Shown here: positions 1 through 7,569 of the stretch, one piece after another
Layout of the letters: every line of letters starts with the position of its first letter
Numbering within the stretch: position 1 is the stretch's first letter
Assembly: GCF_004342845.1 (NCBI RefSeq)
Contig: NZ_SLXB01000012.1
Coordinates: 32,584-96,583 of the forward strand
Direction of reading: 5' to 3'
DNA from: Prevotella heparinolytica
Lineage (GTDB): Bacteria; Bacteroidota; Bacteroidia; Bacteroidales; Bacteroidaceae
DNA length: 64,000 nucleotides
Notes under the pieces: generated by a model
What the model saw: the letters and a program-made list of their open reading frames with translations, nothing else
Databases searched by the model: none
Told to the model about the DNA's origin: nothing
Translations under genes and position numbers: made by a program

Positions 1-155
1 CAGTCGAACTTACAGTGCGGCTTCGGTCGAACTTACAGTGCGGCTTCGGTCGAACTTACAGTGCGGCTTCGGTCGAACTTACAGTGCGGCTTCGGTCGAA
101 GTTACAGTACGGCCTCAGTCGAAGTTACAGTACGGCCTCGGTCGAAGTTACTCAC
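1..155. repeat. 23-bp tandem repeat array
   Basis: Seven units begin with TCGAA at 4, 27, 50, 73, 96, 119 and 142, an exact 23-bp spacing. The first four are identical (TCGAACTTACAGTGCGGC then TTCGG). The later ones change together (TCGAAG, CAGTACGGCC), so the array has two sub-families, and the last unit is partial. The array runs off the left edge of the window, so its full length is unknown. It lies beyond the 3' end of miaA and codes for nothing convincing: the short plus-strand reading frames across it are only repeat translations. It resembles the 21-22-bp arrays elsewhere in the window in period and intergenic position, not in sequence. Confidence 0.9.
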
Positions 156-201
156 CTACAAGTGAGACCTTACACTTGCATAAGTGTAAAAACACTGATT
201 T

Positions 202-1107
202 TCAGGGCGTATTTGTGGCGGAGGCGAGATATTCGATAATTTCCGTCTCTTGGTCCGGGTGAAACCAGCGGATTTCTTCATCCCGCTTGAACCAAGTCAT
301 TTGCTTACGAGAATAAATGCGGGAATTTTGCTTTATCTTTTCAATGGCGAACGGTAATGTCCATTCGCCGTCGATATACTTGAAGATTTCCTTATAACCT
401 ACTGTATTCAGTGCATTGAGCGCCCGGTAAGGGTAGACTTGCCGGGCTTCTTCTACCAGTCCGTCCGCTATCATTCGGTCCACACGGCGATTAATGCGGT
501 CGTATAGCTCTTCGCGGTTGCGCGTCAAGCCTATCTTGATGATGCGGAAAGGGCGTTCCTTGATTCGTTGTGTGCGGAAGGATGTATAGGGCTTTCCCGT
601 CATGTAGCAGATTTCCAAGGCATGGACTACGCGTTTGGGATTCTTCAGGTCTACTATCTTGTAATATTCCGGATCAAGGAGTTTTAATTCTGCGCACAAT
701 CTTTCCAAGCCTTCTGTCTCGTATCTGTGCAGCATCAGCCGGCGGGTTTCGGCATCTACGGTAGGAATATCGTCGATGCCTTTGCAGATGGCATCGACAT
801 ACATCATCGAACCGCCGGTCAGCACTACGATGTCATGCTTGGTAAATAACGTTTCGAGGAGATTCAGTGTCTCTGCCTCATATTGGGCGGCACTATAATA
901 GTCCGTCAGTTTCAGCATACCCACAAAGTGATGTTCCACCCGTTGAAGTTGTTCCGTAGTAGGGGCTGCTGTACCTATCTTCAAGTCGGCATAAAGCTGT
1001 CTTGAGTCAGCCGAGACAATACAAGTGTCGAATTGCTCTGCCAACCGGAGGCTTAGCTCCGTTTTTCCCACTCCGGTGGGACCGATAAGTACAATGAGGG
1101 TATGCAT
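202..1107 (-). CDS. miaA: tRNA dimethylallyltransferase MiaA
   Basis: Transfers a dimethylallyl group to A37 of tRNAs that read UNN codons. From the chosen start the protein is 301 residues, normal for the family. A P-loop (GPTGVGKT) lies at residues 9-16, followed by SADSRQ and the GGSMMYVDA segment, both typical of MiaA. A longer frame opens at 1134 with an extra MPELSFTAN; the start at 1107 ([12 protein letters not shown]) is preferred because it places the P-loop at the usual distance from the N-terminus. It is the last gene of the minus-strand lpx cluster, 124 bases after the pRiA4b-like gene. Function is near certain; the start is probable. Confidence 0.95.
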   Translation of the reverse strand: MHTLIVLIGPTGVGKTELSLRLAEQFDTCIVSADSRQLYADLKIGTAAPTTEQLQRVEHHFVGMLKLTDYYSAAQYEAETLNLLETLFTKHDIVVLTGGSMMYVDAICKGIDDIPTVDAETRRLMLHRYETEGLERLCAELKLLDPEYYKIVDLKNPKRVVHALEICYMTGKPYTSFRTQRIKERPFRIIKIGLTRNREELYDRINRRVDRMIADGLVEEARQVYPYRALNALNTVGYKEIFKYIDGEWTLPFAIEKIKQNSRIYSRKQMTWFKRDEEIRWFHPDQETEIIEYLASATNTP

Positions 1108-1231
1108 GTTGGCGGTAAAGGATAATTCGGGCACGGACTACGCGGACTTTACGGATTTAATTCATAAAAACCGTTCCATTCCGTGGAGGCCGTGCCCGAT
1201 ATTGTATTTCGATAAATTCAAAAACAGGCTC

Positions 1232-1795
1232 TTAATATCTGTCTTCCTCGTATGAACTGTCCGAAGAAGCACTGTCGTCAAAACCGCTGAATCCGTCCCT
1301 GTCGAAGTCTTCCATGTCGAAATCCTGATCTCCGTAGAAATTCTCGCCCAAATCAAGCGAACCTCCGCTTGCTGTCATTTCTTCGAAGTCAATGCTCTGT
1401 TTGGGGGCTTCGCCTGTTTTTTTGGTACACTTGGATCCTTTCATGTCTTTTCCGGTGATGATTTCGGAAAGTTCGATGAAGAAGCAACGCTCCGTCATGT
1501 AGTCGAATACATACAGCAGTTTCTGCTTTTCTTCTTCAATCAGTTCGTTGAGGCGGGTATCTTTCATCACCCAGCTGTCTGTTTCCGGATTGTCATCCAT
1601 TTCTTCCAAGGTGATTTCTTTTTCTTTCTCCCAGTCGTCGTCGCAGATGAAGAAAGAAGTCATCTGGTCATCGGCATACCCCGCCGACTGTAAAATAGCC
1701 TTGTGAAAGTCATAAAACGTAGCTTCCGGGTCTATCTGTATTTCTCTGACAAAATCGTCCACCTCGTCCGAGATGATTGTAAATCTGTAGATCAT
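1232..1795 (-). CDS. pRiA4b ORF-3-like acidic protein
   Basis: A 187-residue protein. The N-terminal 100 residues (IYRFTIISDEVDDFVREI, DPEATFYDFHKAI, FFICDDDWEKEKEIT) resemble the plasmid pRiA4b ORF-3-like family (PF07929), often labelled IS1096 passenger TnpR-like. The C-terminal third is very acidic and rich in Asp, Ser and Gly (residues about 140-187), probably disordered. No catalytic motif is visible, and no molecular function is established for this family. It sits between lpxA (43 bases upstream) and miaA, all on one strand, so it is probably co-transcribed. Despite the family name, nothing here suggests a mobile element. Family call fairly sure; role unknown. Confidence 0.75.
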   Translation of the reverse strand: MIYRFTIISDEVDDFVREIQIDPEATFYDFHKAILQSAGYADDQMTSFFICDDDWEKEKEITLEEMDDNPETDSWVMKDTRLNELIEEEKQKLLYVFDYMTERCFFIELSEIITGKDMKGSKCTKKTGEAPKQSIDFEEMTASGGSLDLGENFYGDQDFDMEDFDRDGFSGFDDSASSDSSYEEDRY

Positions 1796-1838
1796 TTTGA
1801 TGTATGATTTATAATATTAAAACAAGCTCTGAATCTTT

Positions 1839-2615
1839 TTATTTGCTTGCAGGAATAATTCCGCGAGCCGATTCGCGTATAAAATTTACAATATAGCTTA
1901 TCTCAGGGGTCATTTCCATTTCGTTCTCAATTTTCTTCAGAGCGTCGGTATTATTCAGCCCGCTTTGATAGATAATGCGGTAGGCATTATGGATGTTTTC
2001 AATCGTTTCGTTGGAGAAACCGCGACGACGCAACCCTACGACATTGATTCCGGCATAACAGATAGGTTCTCGTCCGGCAATGATATAGGGCGGAATGTCT
2101 TTACTGAAGCGACAGCCTCCTTGCACCATCCCATACCCACCGACATGGCAAAACTGGTGCATCAGGACACTTGCGCTGATGATGGAGTTATCGTCGATTA
2201 CGATTTCACCGGCCATTTTTGTGGCATTGCCGATGATGCAATTATTGCCTATGATGGCATCGTGGGCCACGTGTACGCTTTCCATCAGCAGGTTGTTGTT
2301 GCCTACAACCGTTTTGCCTTTGGCGGCTGTACCGCGATTGATGGTTACATTCTCACGTATAAGGTTGTTGTCGCCGATTTCGGCAGTGCTTTCTTCTCCT
2401 CTGAATTTCAGGTCTTGGGGGATAGCACTGATGACGGCTCCCGGAAAAATGGTGTTTCCGTTACCGATGCGTGCACCATACAGAATGCTGGCATTCGCCA
2501 TAATTTTATTATTATCGCCGATTACCACATTCTTGTCTATGAAAACAAAAGGAGCAATCTCTACGTTTTCACCGATTTTTGCTTCGGGATGAATATACGC
2601 TAAGGGACTTATCAT
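1839..2615 (-). CDS. lpxA: UDP-N-acetylglucosamine acyltransferase LpxA
   Basis: Catalyses the first step of lipid A synthesis, moving a hydroxyacyl chain from ACP to the 3-OH of UDP-GlcNAc in the cytoplasm. The 258-residue protein is a left-handed beta helix: hexapeptide repeats such as AKIGEN, VVIGDN and AIIGNN run through residues 10-180. The catalytic histidine is H118 in HVAHD. The C-terminal helical region starts near residue 190 (VVGLRRRGFS). It follows lpxC-fabZ by 16 bases in the operon, so three early Raetz-pathway enzymes (LpxD, LpxC and LpxA) are together. Length and motifs are normal. Confidence 0.97.
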   Translation of the reverse strand: MISPLAYIHPEAKIGENVEIAPFVFIDKNVVIGDNNKIMANASILYGARIGNGNTIFPGAVISAIPQDLKFRGEESTAEIGDNNLIRENVTINRGTAAKGKTVVGNNNLLMESVHVAHDAIIGNNCIIGNATKMAGEIVIDDNSIISASVLMHQFCHVGGYGMVQGGCRFSKDIPPYIIAGREPICYAGINVVGLRRRGFSNETIENIHNAYRIIYQSGLNNTDALKKIENEMEMTPEISYIVNFIRESARGIIPASK

Positions 2616-2631
2616 ATTATTGCAGGTTTCT

Positions 2632-4017
2632 TTACTTGTTCTTGACTATTTGTGCCATAAATTCTGCTTCGCAGACTACTTTTTCGCCTACGAATACATA
2701 GCCTTTCATGGTAGAGACGCCGCGACGTATGGGCGCCATTAATTCTACGCGGAAAATCAGTGTATCGCCCGGTACTACTTTCTGACGGAATTTCACACCG
2801 TCTATTTTCATGAAATATGTGGAATAACGTTCCGGTTCGTCTACGGAGTTCAGTACAAGCAGGCCACCCGTTTGCGCCATGGCTTCTATTTGCAATACAC
2901 CGGGCATTACGGGTTCTTGCGGGAAGTGCCCTTGGAAGAACGGTTCGTTGGAGGTCACATTTTTTATCCCCACAATGTAATTTGCTCCTATTTCGATTAC
3001 TTTGTCCACCAATTGCATCGGATAACGGTGCGGCAGAAGTTCGCGGATGCGGTTTACGTCCATAATGGGTTCGCGGTTGCAATCGTAGGTGGGAGCCTGA
3101 ATGTCGTGCAGGCGGATTTCCTTACGCATCTGGCGTGCAAACTTATTGTTGATGGTGTGTCCCGGACGGGTGGCGATGATACGCCCTTTGATGGGTTTAC
3201 CTATCAAGGCCAAATCTCCGATTACATCAAGCAACTTGTGACGGGCGCATTCATTAGACCATACCAAGGGTTTGTGGTTGATGTAGCCCAATTGTTTGGC
3301 ATCCATGTGAGGAACCCCCATTATGTCGGCCAGCTTGTCGTAGTTCTCTTGAGACATCTCACGCTCATAAATAACAATCGCATTGTCCAAATCACCGCCT
3401 TTGATAAGGCCGGCTTGCAACAAAGGCTCGATTTCACGTACAAATACGAAAGTACGGCTGGCCGCTATTTCGTCTTTGAACTTAGACATGTCCTCCAAGG
3501 TGGCAAACTGATTGGGGATAATGGTCGAATCGTATGATACCAATACGTTCAGACTGAAGTTCTCGTCCGGCAATACAATGATGGACGAACCGGTTGCTTC
3601 GTCGCGGAACTCGATCTTTGACTTGATGATATAGAAATCTTTTACGGCATTTTGTTCTATGATGCCTACCCGTTCTATTTCGTTGACATAATATTGGGCA
3701 CTTCCGTCCAGAATAGGAAATTCCGGTCCGTTTACTTGTATCAAGCAGTTATCTATACCCAATGCGTAAAGGGCTGCCATGCCATGCTCTATCGTACTGA
3801 CTTTGATTCCGTTTTTGAAAAGTACGGTGCCACGGGTGGTTTCGGTCACATTGTCGGCAACGGCATCTATGATGGGCTGCCCCTCGATGTCGATGCGCTG
3901 AATCTTGTATCCGTGGTTATCCGGAGCTGGATTGAAAGTAACGGTCAGGTCAAGTCCCGTATGAAGACCTTTTCCACTGAGCGAAAAGCTGTCTTTTAGA
4001 GTCTTTTGTTTTAACAT
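2632..4017 (-). CDS. lpxC-fabZ: Bifunctional LpxC deacetylase / FabZ dehydratase
   Basis: A 461-residue fusion. Residues 1-305 are LpxC, the zinc deacetylase and committed step of lipid A synthesis: H78 in STIEHGMAAL, and H260 and D264 in HKLLDVIGD, are the expected metal ligands, with H287 in the GHTINNKFA motif. Residues 320-461 are FabZ, the beta-hydroxyacyl-ACP dehydratase: FFQGHFPQEPVMPG carries catalytic H364, and E378 in QIEAMAQ is the partner acid. This fusion is the usual arrangement in Bacteroidetes. Three bases separate it from lpxD upstream and 16 from lpxA downstream, so translation is probably coupled. Confidence 0.97.
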   Translation of the reverse strand: MLKQKTLKDSFSLSGKGLHTGLDLTVTFNPAPDNHGYKIQRIDIEGQPIIDAVADNVTETTRGTVLFKNGIKVSTIEHGMAALYALGIDNCLIQVNGPEFPILDGSAQYYVNEIERVGIIEQNAVKDFYIIKSKIEFRDEATGSSIIVLPDENFSLNVLVSYDSTIIPNQFATLEDMSKFKDEIAASRTFVFVREIEPLLQAGLIKGGDLDNAIVIYEREMSQENYDKLADIMGVPHMDAKQLGYINHKPLVWSNECARHKLLDVIGDLALIGKPIKGRIIATRPGHTINNKFARQMRKEIRLHDIQAPTYDCNREPIMDVNRIRELLPHRYPMQLVDKVIEIGANYIVGIKNVTSNEPFFQGHFPQEPVMPGVLQIEAMAQTGGLLVLNSVDEPERYSTYFMKIDGVKFRQKVVPGDTLIFRVELMAPIRRGVSTMKGYVFVGEKVVCEAEFMAQIVKNK

Positions 4018-4020
4018 TGG

Positions 4021-5061
4021 TTACTTATTTAATTGTTGTTTAAGTTCATTCAATTCTTTGCGGAGCACATTCAGTTCCGTATACATATCCGGCAGCTTGC
4101 GGTAAATGGCTGCGGATTTGAAATAAGGCTTCGGCTCCATAGGAGGTGTGCCAATCAATTGGCTTCCGTCCTTGATGCTGCCGGGAACGCCTGACTGTGC
4201 GCCAAGATTGACTTTGTCGCCTATGTGGATATGGCCGGCAACACCAACTTGTCCGCCCATCATGCACCATTCTCCCACTTTCGTGGAACCGGCAATGCCT
4301 ACTTGTGCAGCCATTACAGTGTGCGAACCTATCTCGTCGTTGTGGGCAATCTGAATTAAATTATCCAGTTTCACACCGCTATGTACAATCGTGGCTCCCA
4401 TGGTGGCACGGTCTATACACGTATTTGCACCTACTTCCACATTGTCTTCCAGAATGGTGATACCTATTTGGGGAATCTTCTCATATCCTTCGGGAGTTGG
4501 AGCAAAACCGAACCCGTCTGCACCGATGACACAACCTGCATGCAGGATACAATGATTGCCTATACGGCAGTCGTGATATACGGTTGCATTGGCATAAATG
4601 ATGCAATTGCTGCCTATCTTTGCGCCGCTGCCGATGGTGACGTGCGGATGAATGACCGTATTGTCTCCGACTTCTGCATGTTCGCCGATACAGGCAAAAG
4701 GAGCTATGTAAACATCCTTGCCAATCTTTGCACTCTCGGCAACAAAAGCCAAAGGAGTGATTCCCGTCAATTTCGGTTTGCTTTGTTCATAAAGATTGAG
4801 CAGTTTGGCAAGACTTTCGTAGGCATTGTCTACTTTAATCAGAGTTGTTTTTACTTCTTGTTCCGGAATGAAATCTTTGTTTACCAGAACAATGCTTGAT
4901 TGGGTGTCATATATATAGGAGGTGTATTTGGGGTTGGATAAGAATGAAATGGCTCCCGGCATTCCCTCTTCGATTTTCGCAAAGGTATGAACGGTAGCAT
5001 TCTCGTCTCCAACAATTTCTCCTTGGATAAATGTTGCAATTTGTTTGGCCGAAAACTCCAT
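4021..5061 (-). CDS. lpxD: UDP-3-O-acylglucosamine N-acyltransferase LpxD
   Basis: Adds the second (N-linked) hydroxyacyl chain in lipid A synthesis. The protein is 346 residues from the chosen start [14 protein letters not shown]; a frame opening at 5088 adds only MKPSNKNSK and is unlikely. Residues 1-95 form the uridine-binding domain ([11 protein letters not shown]), residues 100-300 a hexapeptide-repeat beta helix, and the catalytic histidine is H240 in [11 protein letters not shown]. The C-terminus ([25 protein letters not shown]) is a coiled coil as in other LpxD proteins. It begins 79 bases after the HD-domain gene and is the first lpx gene of the cluster. Confidence 0.96.
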   Translation of the reverse strand: MEFSAKQIATFIQGEIVGDENATVHTFAKIEEGMPGAISFLSNPKYTSYIYDTQSSIVLVNKDFIPEQEVKTTLIKVDNAYESLAKLLNLYEQSKPKLTGITPLAFVAESAKIGKDVYIAPFACIGEHAEVGDNTVIHPHVTIGSGAKIGSNCIIYANATVYHDCRIGNHCILHAGCVIGADGFGFAPTPEGYEKIPQIGITILEDNVEVGANTCIDRATMGATIVHSGVKLDNLIQIAHNDEIGSHTVMAAQVGIAGSTKVGEWCMMGGQVGVAGHIHIGDKVNLGAQSGVPGSIKDGSQLIGTPPMEPKPYFKSAAIYRKLPDMYTELNVLRKELNELKQQLNK

Positions 5062-5140
5062 TTTACTATTCTTGTTAGATGGTTTCAAAGCGCAAATAAC
5101 GGATTTTTTTTTAATATATCCTTGCCCTTAGATGAATATT

Positions 5141-6376
5141 TTATCCTTGCCTATGCAAACGTTGGTAGCACAGGTAGTATTTTTTTACTTTCTTGGACAG
5201 AAGGGAAATATTGAGCATGTCCGATGCTTCGGCAATGTTTTTGATACTGCCGTCATTGTAGAGGATGTCGATACTGTCATCTGCCTCATCGTACATATTC
5301 TTCTCAATGCTGGGAGTAGAAATGAAATAACTCGCTTCGGAAAGGGGAATGTCTAATTGTTTACTGATTTGCAAAGTCAGTTCTTTTTTCCTTTCCTCAC
5401 TGAAAGGTTCGGTAGAAATCTCAACTTTGAAGACATTTCGATTGATCATGCCGGTGCTAAGGGTAGATAAAACCTTGTCAGGATGGTCGCTCCATACTTT
5501 GAGGGCTGTCCAGATATCGTTGTCGTCCAATCGGATGAAATTCTCCAGACATTCAGGGTTGTTGTAGAATATTTCTCTGTTGATATCGTTGTAGAGGAAA
5601 AAACTCAACGCGGGAGAGGCGAATAATTCCACTCCCCGGCCGGCAAGTTCTTTGGCGCGCAGCAAAGTGCTGATTAGCATTCTTTCGTAAGCCACAGATG
5701 TTTTGTGCAGATAGACCTGCCAATACATCAGACGGCGTGCGGTGAGGAAGTTCTCAATGGAGTATATGCCCTTGGATTCGATTACGAGATGGTCGTCTTT
5801 CACATCGAGCATCTTGATGATGCGTGCAGAACCGATGTTCCCTTCCGTTACTCCGGTGTAGAAACTGTCGCGGCGGAGATAGTCGAGGCGGTCCATGTCG
5901 AGCTGCCCGCTCACCAGTTGATGAAGGAAGCGTTTGGGATATTCGTCTTTGAAGATTTGGATGGCAAGCGTCAACTGTCCGCTCATCTCTTTGTTGATGC
6001 GTTCCATCAGCATCAACGATATGTCTTCGTGCGACACGCCGCGCACGATGGTATCTTCCAATACATGCGAGAAAGGACCGTGGCCGATGTCGTGCATCAG
6101 GATGGCCGCTTCTACGGCTTCAGCCTCGCTGTCGAAAATAAAATTGCCTTTGGCTGTGAGTTGTTGTATGGCCTCGCTCATCAGGTAATACGCTCCCAGC
6201 GAGTGCTGAAACCGTGTGTGTTGCGCACCGGGATATACCACAGACGACAAGCCCACTTGTCGGATGCGGTTTAAACGCTGCAAAAGAGGATGCCGTACGA
6301 TGTCATAGAGCAGTCCCTTGGGTATGTTGATGAACCCGAAGACCGGGTCGTTGATGATTTTCCTTTCGTAGGACAT
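5141..6376 (-). CDS. HD-domain phosphohydrolase
   Basis: A 411-residue cytoplasmic protein with an HD metal-dependent phosphohydrolase domain: the HTRFQHSLG motif (from residue 53) and MHDIGHGPFSH (residues 94-104, H95-D96) supply the expected ligands. The fold resembles the dNTP triphosphohydrolase/SAMHD1-like group commonly found beside lpxD in Bacteroides. The substrate cannot be told from sequence; dGTPase-like activity is only a family inference. It is the first gene of the minus-strand cluster and has a good promoter directly upstream (6394-6424), leaving a leader of only about ten bases. Confidence 0.85.
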   Translation of the reverse strand: MSYERKIINDPVFGFINIPKGLLYDIVRHPLLQRLNRIRQVGLSSVVYPGAQHTRFQHSLGAYYLMSEAIQQLTAKGNFIFDSEAEAVEAAILMHDIGHGPFSHVLEDTIVRGVSHEDISLMLMERINKEMSGQLTLAIQIFKDEYPKRFLHQLVSGQLDMDRLDYLRRDSFYTGVTEGNIGSARIIKMLDVKDDHLVIESKGIYSIENFLTARRLMYWQVYLHKTSVAYERMLISTLLRAKELAGRGVELFASPALSFFLYNDINREIFYNNPECLENFIRLDDNDIWTALKVWSDHPDKVLSTLSTGMINRNVFKVEISTEPFSEERKKELTLQISKQLDIPLSEASYFISTPSIEKNMYDEADDSIDILYNDGSIKNIAEASDMLNISLLSKKVKKYYLCYQRLHRQG

Positions 6377-6393
6377 GTGCTTAAAATTTGCAG

Positions 6394-6424
6394 CAAAGGT
6401 AATGTCTTTTTAGGAGACGGCAAA
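6394..6424 (-). promoter_or_regulatory. Bacteroides-type promoter for the HD/lpx cluster
   Basis: On the minus strand a TTTG box (6421-6424) and TACCTTTG (6394-6401) are separated by 19 bases. This matches the Bacteroides -33/-7 consensus (TTTG, 19-21, TAnnTTTG) exactly. Confidence 0.7.
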
Positions 6425-6654
6425 ACGGATTGTTTTATTTCCGGGTATTGACAATCCGAAAAGTCTGTTGCCGGTTTCTGTCCCTTCCCGCTTTATTTTC
6501 CTTACACGTGGACTTACCTCCCTTAAAGTGTGACTTAGGCATCCTCAAATATCTGAGTTCGGGATAAGAAGCAGGTCAATAACCTCGCCCGGCGACTTGT
6601 ATCTTAAAGTTAAAAATTGTTGGTTATCAGGTGTTTATCCTATCCTGTCAGAGG

Positions 6655-6742
6655 CTTGTATCTGACGGCTCAAACACTTGTGCCTGACGTGACAGACACA
6701 AGTGTCTGTCGTATTGAACACTTGCGTCTGTCACGACAAAGG
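6655..6742. repeat. 22-bp palindromic tandem repeat array
   Basis: Four units start at 6655, 6677, 6699 and 6721, exactly 22 bp apart. Units alternate CTTGT and CAAGT cores, and the third makes a perfect inverted repeat with arms GACAGACAC and GTGTCTGTC around AA (6691-6710). The same 20-bp palindrome occurs in the array at 28,215-28,280. It lies between two divergent genes. Confidence 0.85.
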
Positions 6743-6878
6743 ATTGCAGCTGTCAAAATAGGGGAGGAGGGAGGTCGGCGTAAAAGGCGCTTCTTCTTCC
6801 AGCCGACCGCTCTAAACCGGCGCATTCAAGAAATATCAGCCCGATATGACTGCCCTCATCTTTAGCAAAAGCAACCGT

Positions 6879-7047
6879 CTATGCCGAACTCAGGTCCTCA
6901 AATACATTTTCTGGCGTGTTGAGAAAGTTGAGCGATTCTCCTTTATCATTGTAACCAAATGTAGGTTGAACCCATGGTAGCATCAAATACTTGGGAGAAC
7001 TCATCAATAACAAAGAATATTTTCGTAATTTTGAAATCTAGTAGCAT
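6879..7047 (-). pseudogene. IS982-family transposase remnant, internally deleted
   Basis: Reading the minus strand from an ATG at 7047 gives the N-terminal signature FFVIDEFSQVFDATM of IS982-type transposases, then two stops. One base out of frame the sequence resumes with NDKGESLNFLNTPENV, which matches the central part of the same family (usual form ICNDKGELLNF..TPGNVDD), and stops at 6879. So the start is joined to the middle of the gene and the DDE core and C-terminus are gone. No inverted repeats were found, and it cannot encode an active enzyme. The family call rests on remembered conserved segments. Confidence 0.6.
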
Positions 7048-7076
7048 AGCGTAGTAGAACGTATATTGAGGGTATC

Positions 7077-7286
7077 ATGGCTTCCTATTATCGGTGGCAA
7101 TCATTGAAGCCCGGCAAAGTAACGGTGTGGTTGGAGGAAGTGTGTCTTGATTATGATTCGCACAACTTGGATAAAGAATTTCCACCAAAGGGTTGTTATC
7201 TGATTGACGAGAAGCTGAACGTAACTTTTTTGAAAGAAGAAACCGAAGCGGCACAAAAGAAATTCAAAGAAAAAACGGATAAATGA
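7077..7286 (+). CDS. Orphan hypothetical ORF
   Basis: A 69-codon frame (MASYYRWQSLKPGK, VTVWLEEVCLDYD) with a charged Lys/Glu-rich C-terminus (EETEAAQKKFKEK). I do not recognise it. The frame is open a further 27 bases upstream, and it starts 30 bases from the IS982 remnant, so it may be the tail of a gene cut by that element. There is no clear ribosome binding site. It could be non-coding. Confidence 0.3.
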   Translation: MASYYRWQSLKPGKVTVWLEEVCLDYDSHNLDKEFPPKGCYLIDEKLNVTFLKEETEAAQKKFKEKTDK

Positions 7287-7569
7287 CAGAACACTCAAGA
7301 AGTCAAGAGCCGTTTTAGAGAAACATAAAGAAAGGAGGAGTCTGCTTGTTGTGTTTTCGGATTGGTCTGCTTGTATGTTTCCGAATTTCACGTTTGAGAG
7401 GGAACTCTTGTGGTCGGTTTGCCGCATGTATAGAGAAAACAGAAACAACGCAAACGATGTTTAATGTCTCTTAATTATTGTAGTTGGATAGGTTCGGCAT
7501 AGGCAAAAAATGTTTTTTTTGTAGCTATAAATCAGATTGATAAAAGTAGCAACCTTAAATTGATATGTT

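Larger units (their letters stand above)
6377..7569. other. 1.2-kb gap: promoter, repeats, IS remnant, one doubtful ORF
   Basis: No intact gene is convincing here. From left to right it holds the HD-gene promoter, a weak two-unit repeat of about 21 bp near 6500-6560 (GACTTA cores), the 22-bp array at 6655-6742, a hairpin with 7-bp arms (GGTCGGC 6773-6779, GCCGACC 6802-6808), the deleted IS982-type remnant (6879-7047) and a 69-codon orphan frame (7077-7286). The rest (7290-7569) is AT-rich and probably contains the promoter of the GH9 gene, but no clear -33/-7 pair was found. Confidence 0.6.

Noticed and set aside
1-155. CRISPR array
   Set aside because: Units are adjacent with no unique spacers, the period is 23 bp and no cas genes are near.
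1232-1795. Transposon passenger gene
   Set aside because: The family name suggests IS1096, but there are no inverted repeats and the gene sits in a conserved housekeeping cluster.
2095-2592. 165-codon plus-strand frame opposite lpxA
   Set aside because: Shadow of the beta-helix gene; the minus-strand protein is clearly LpxA.
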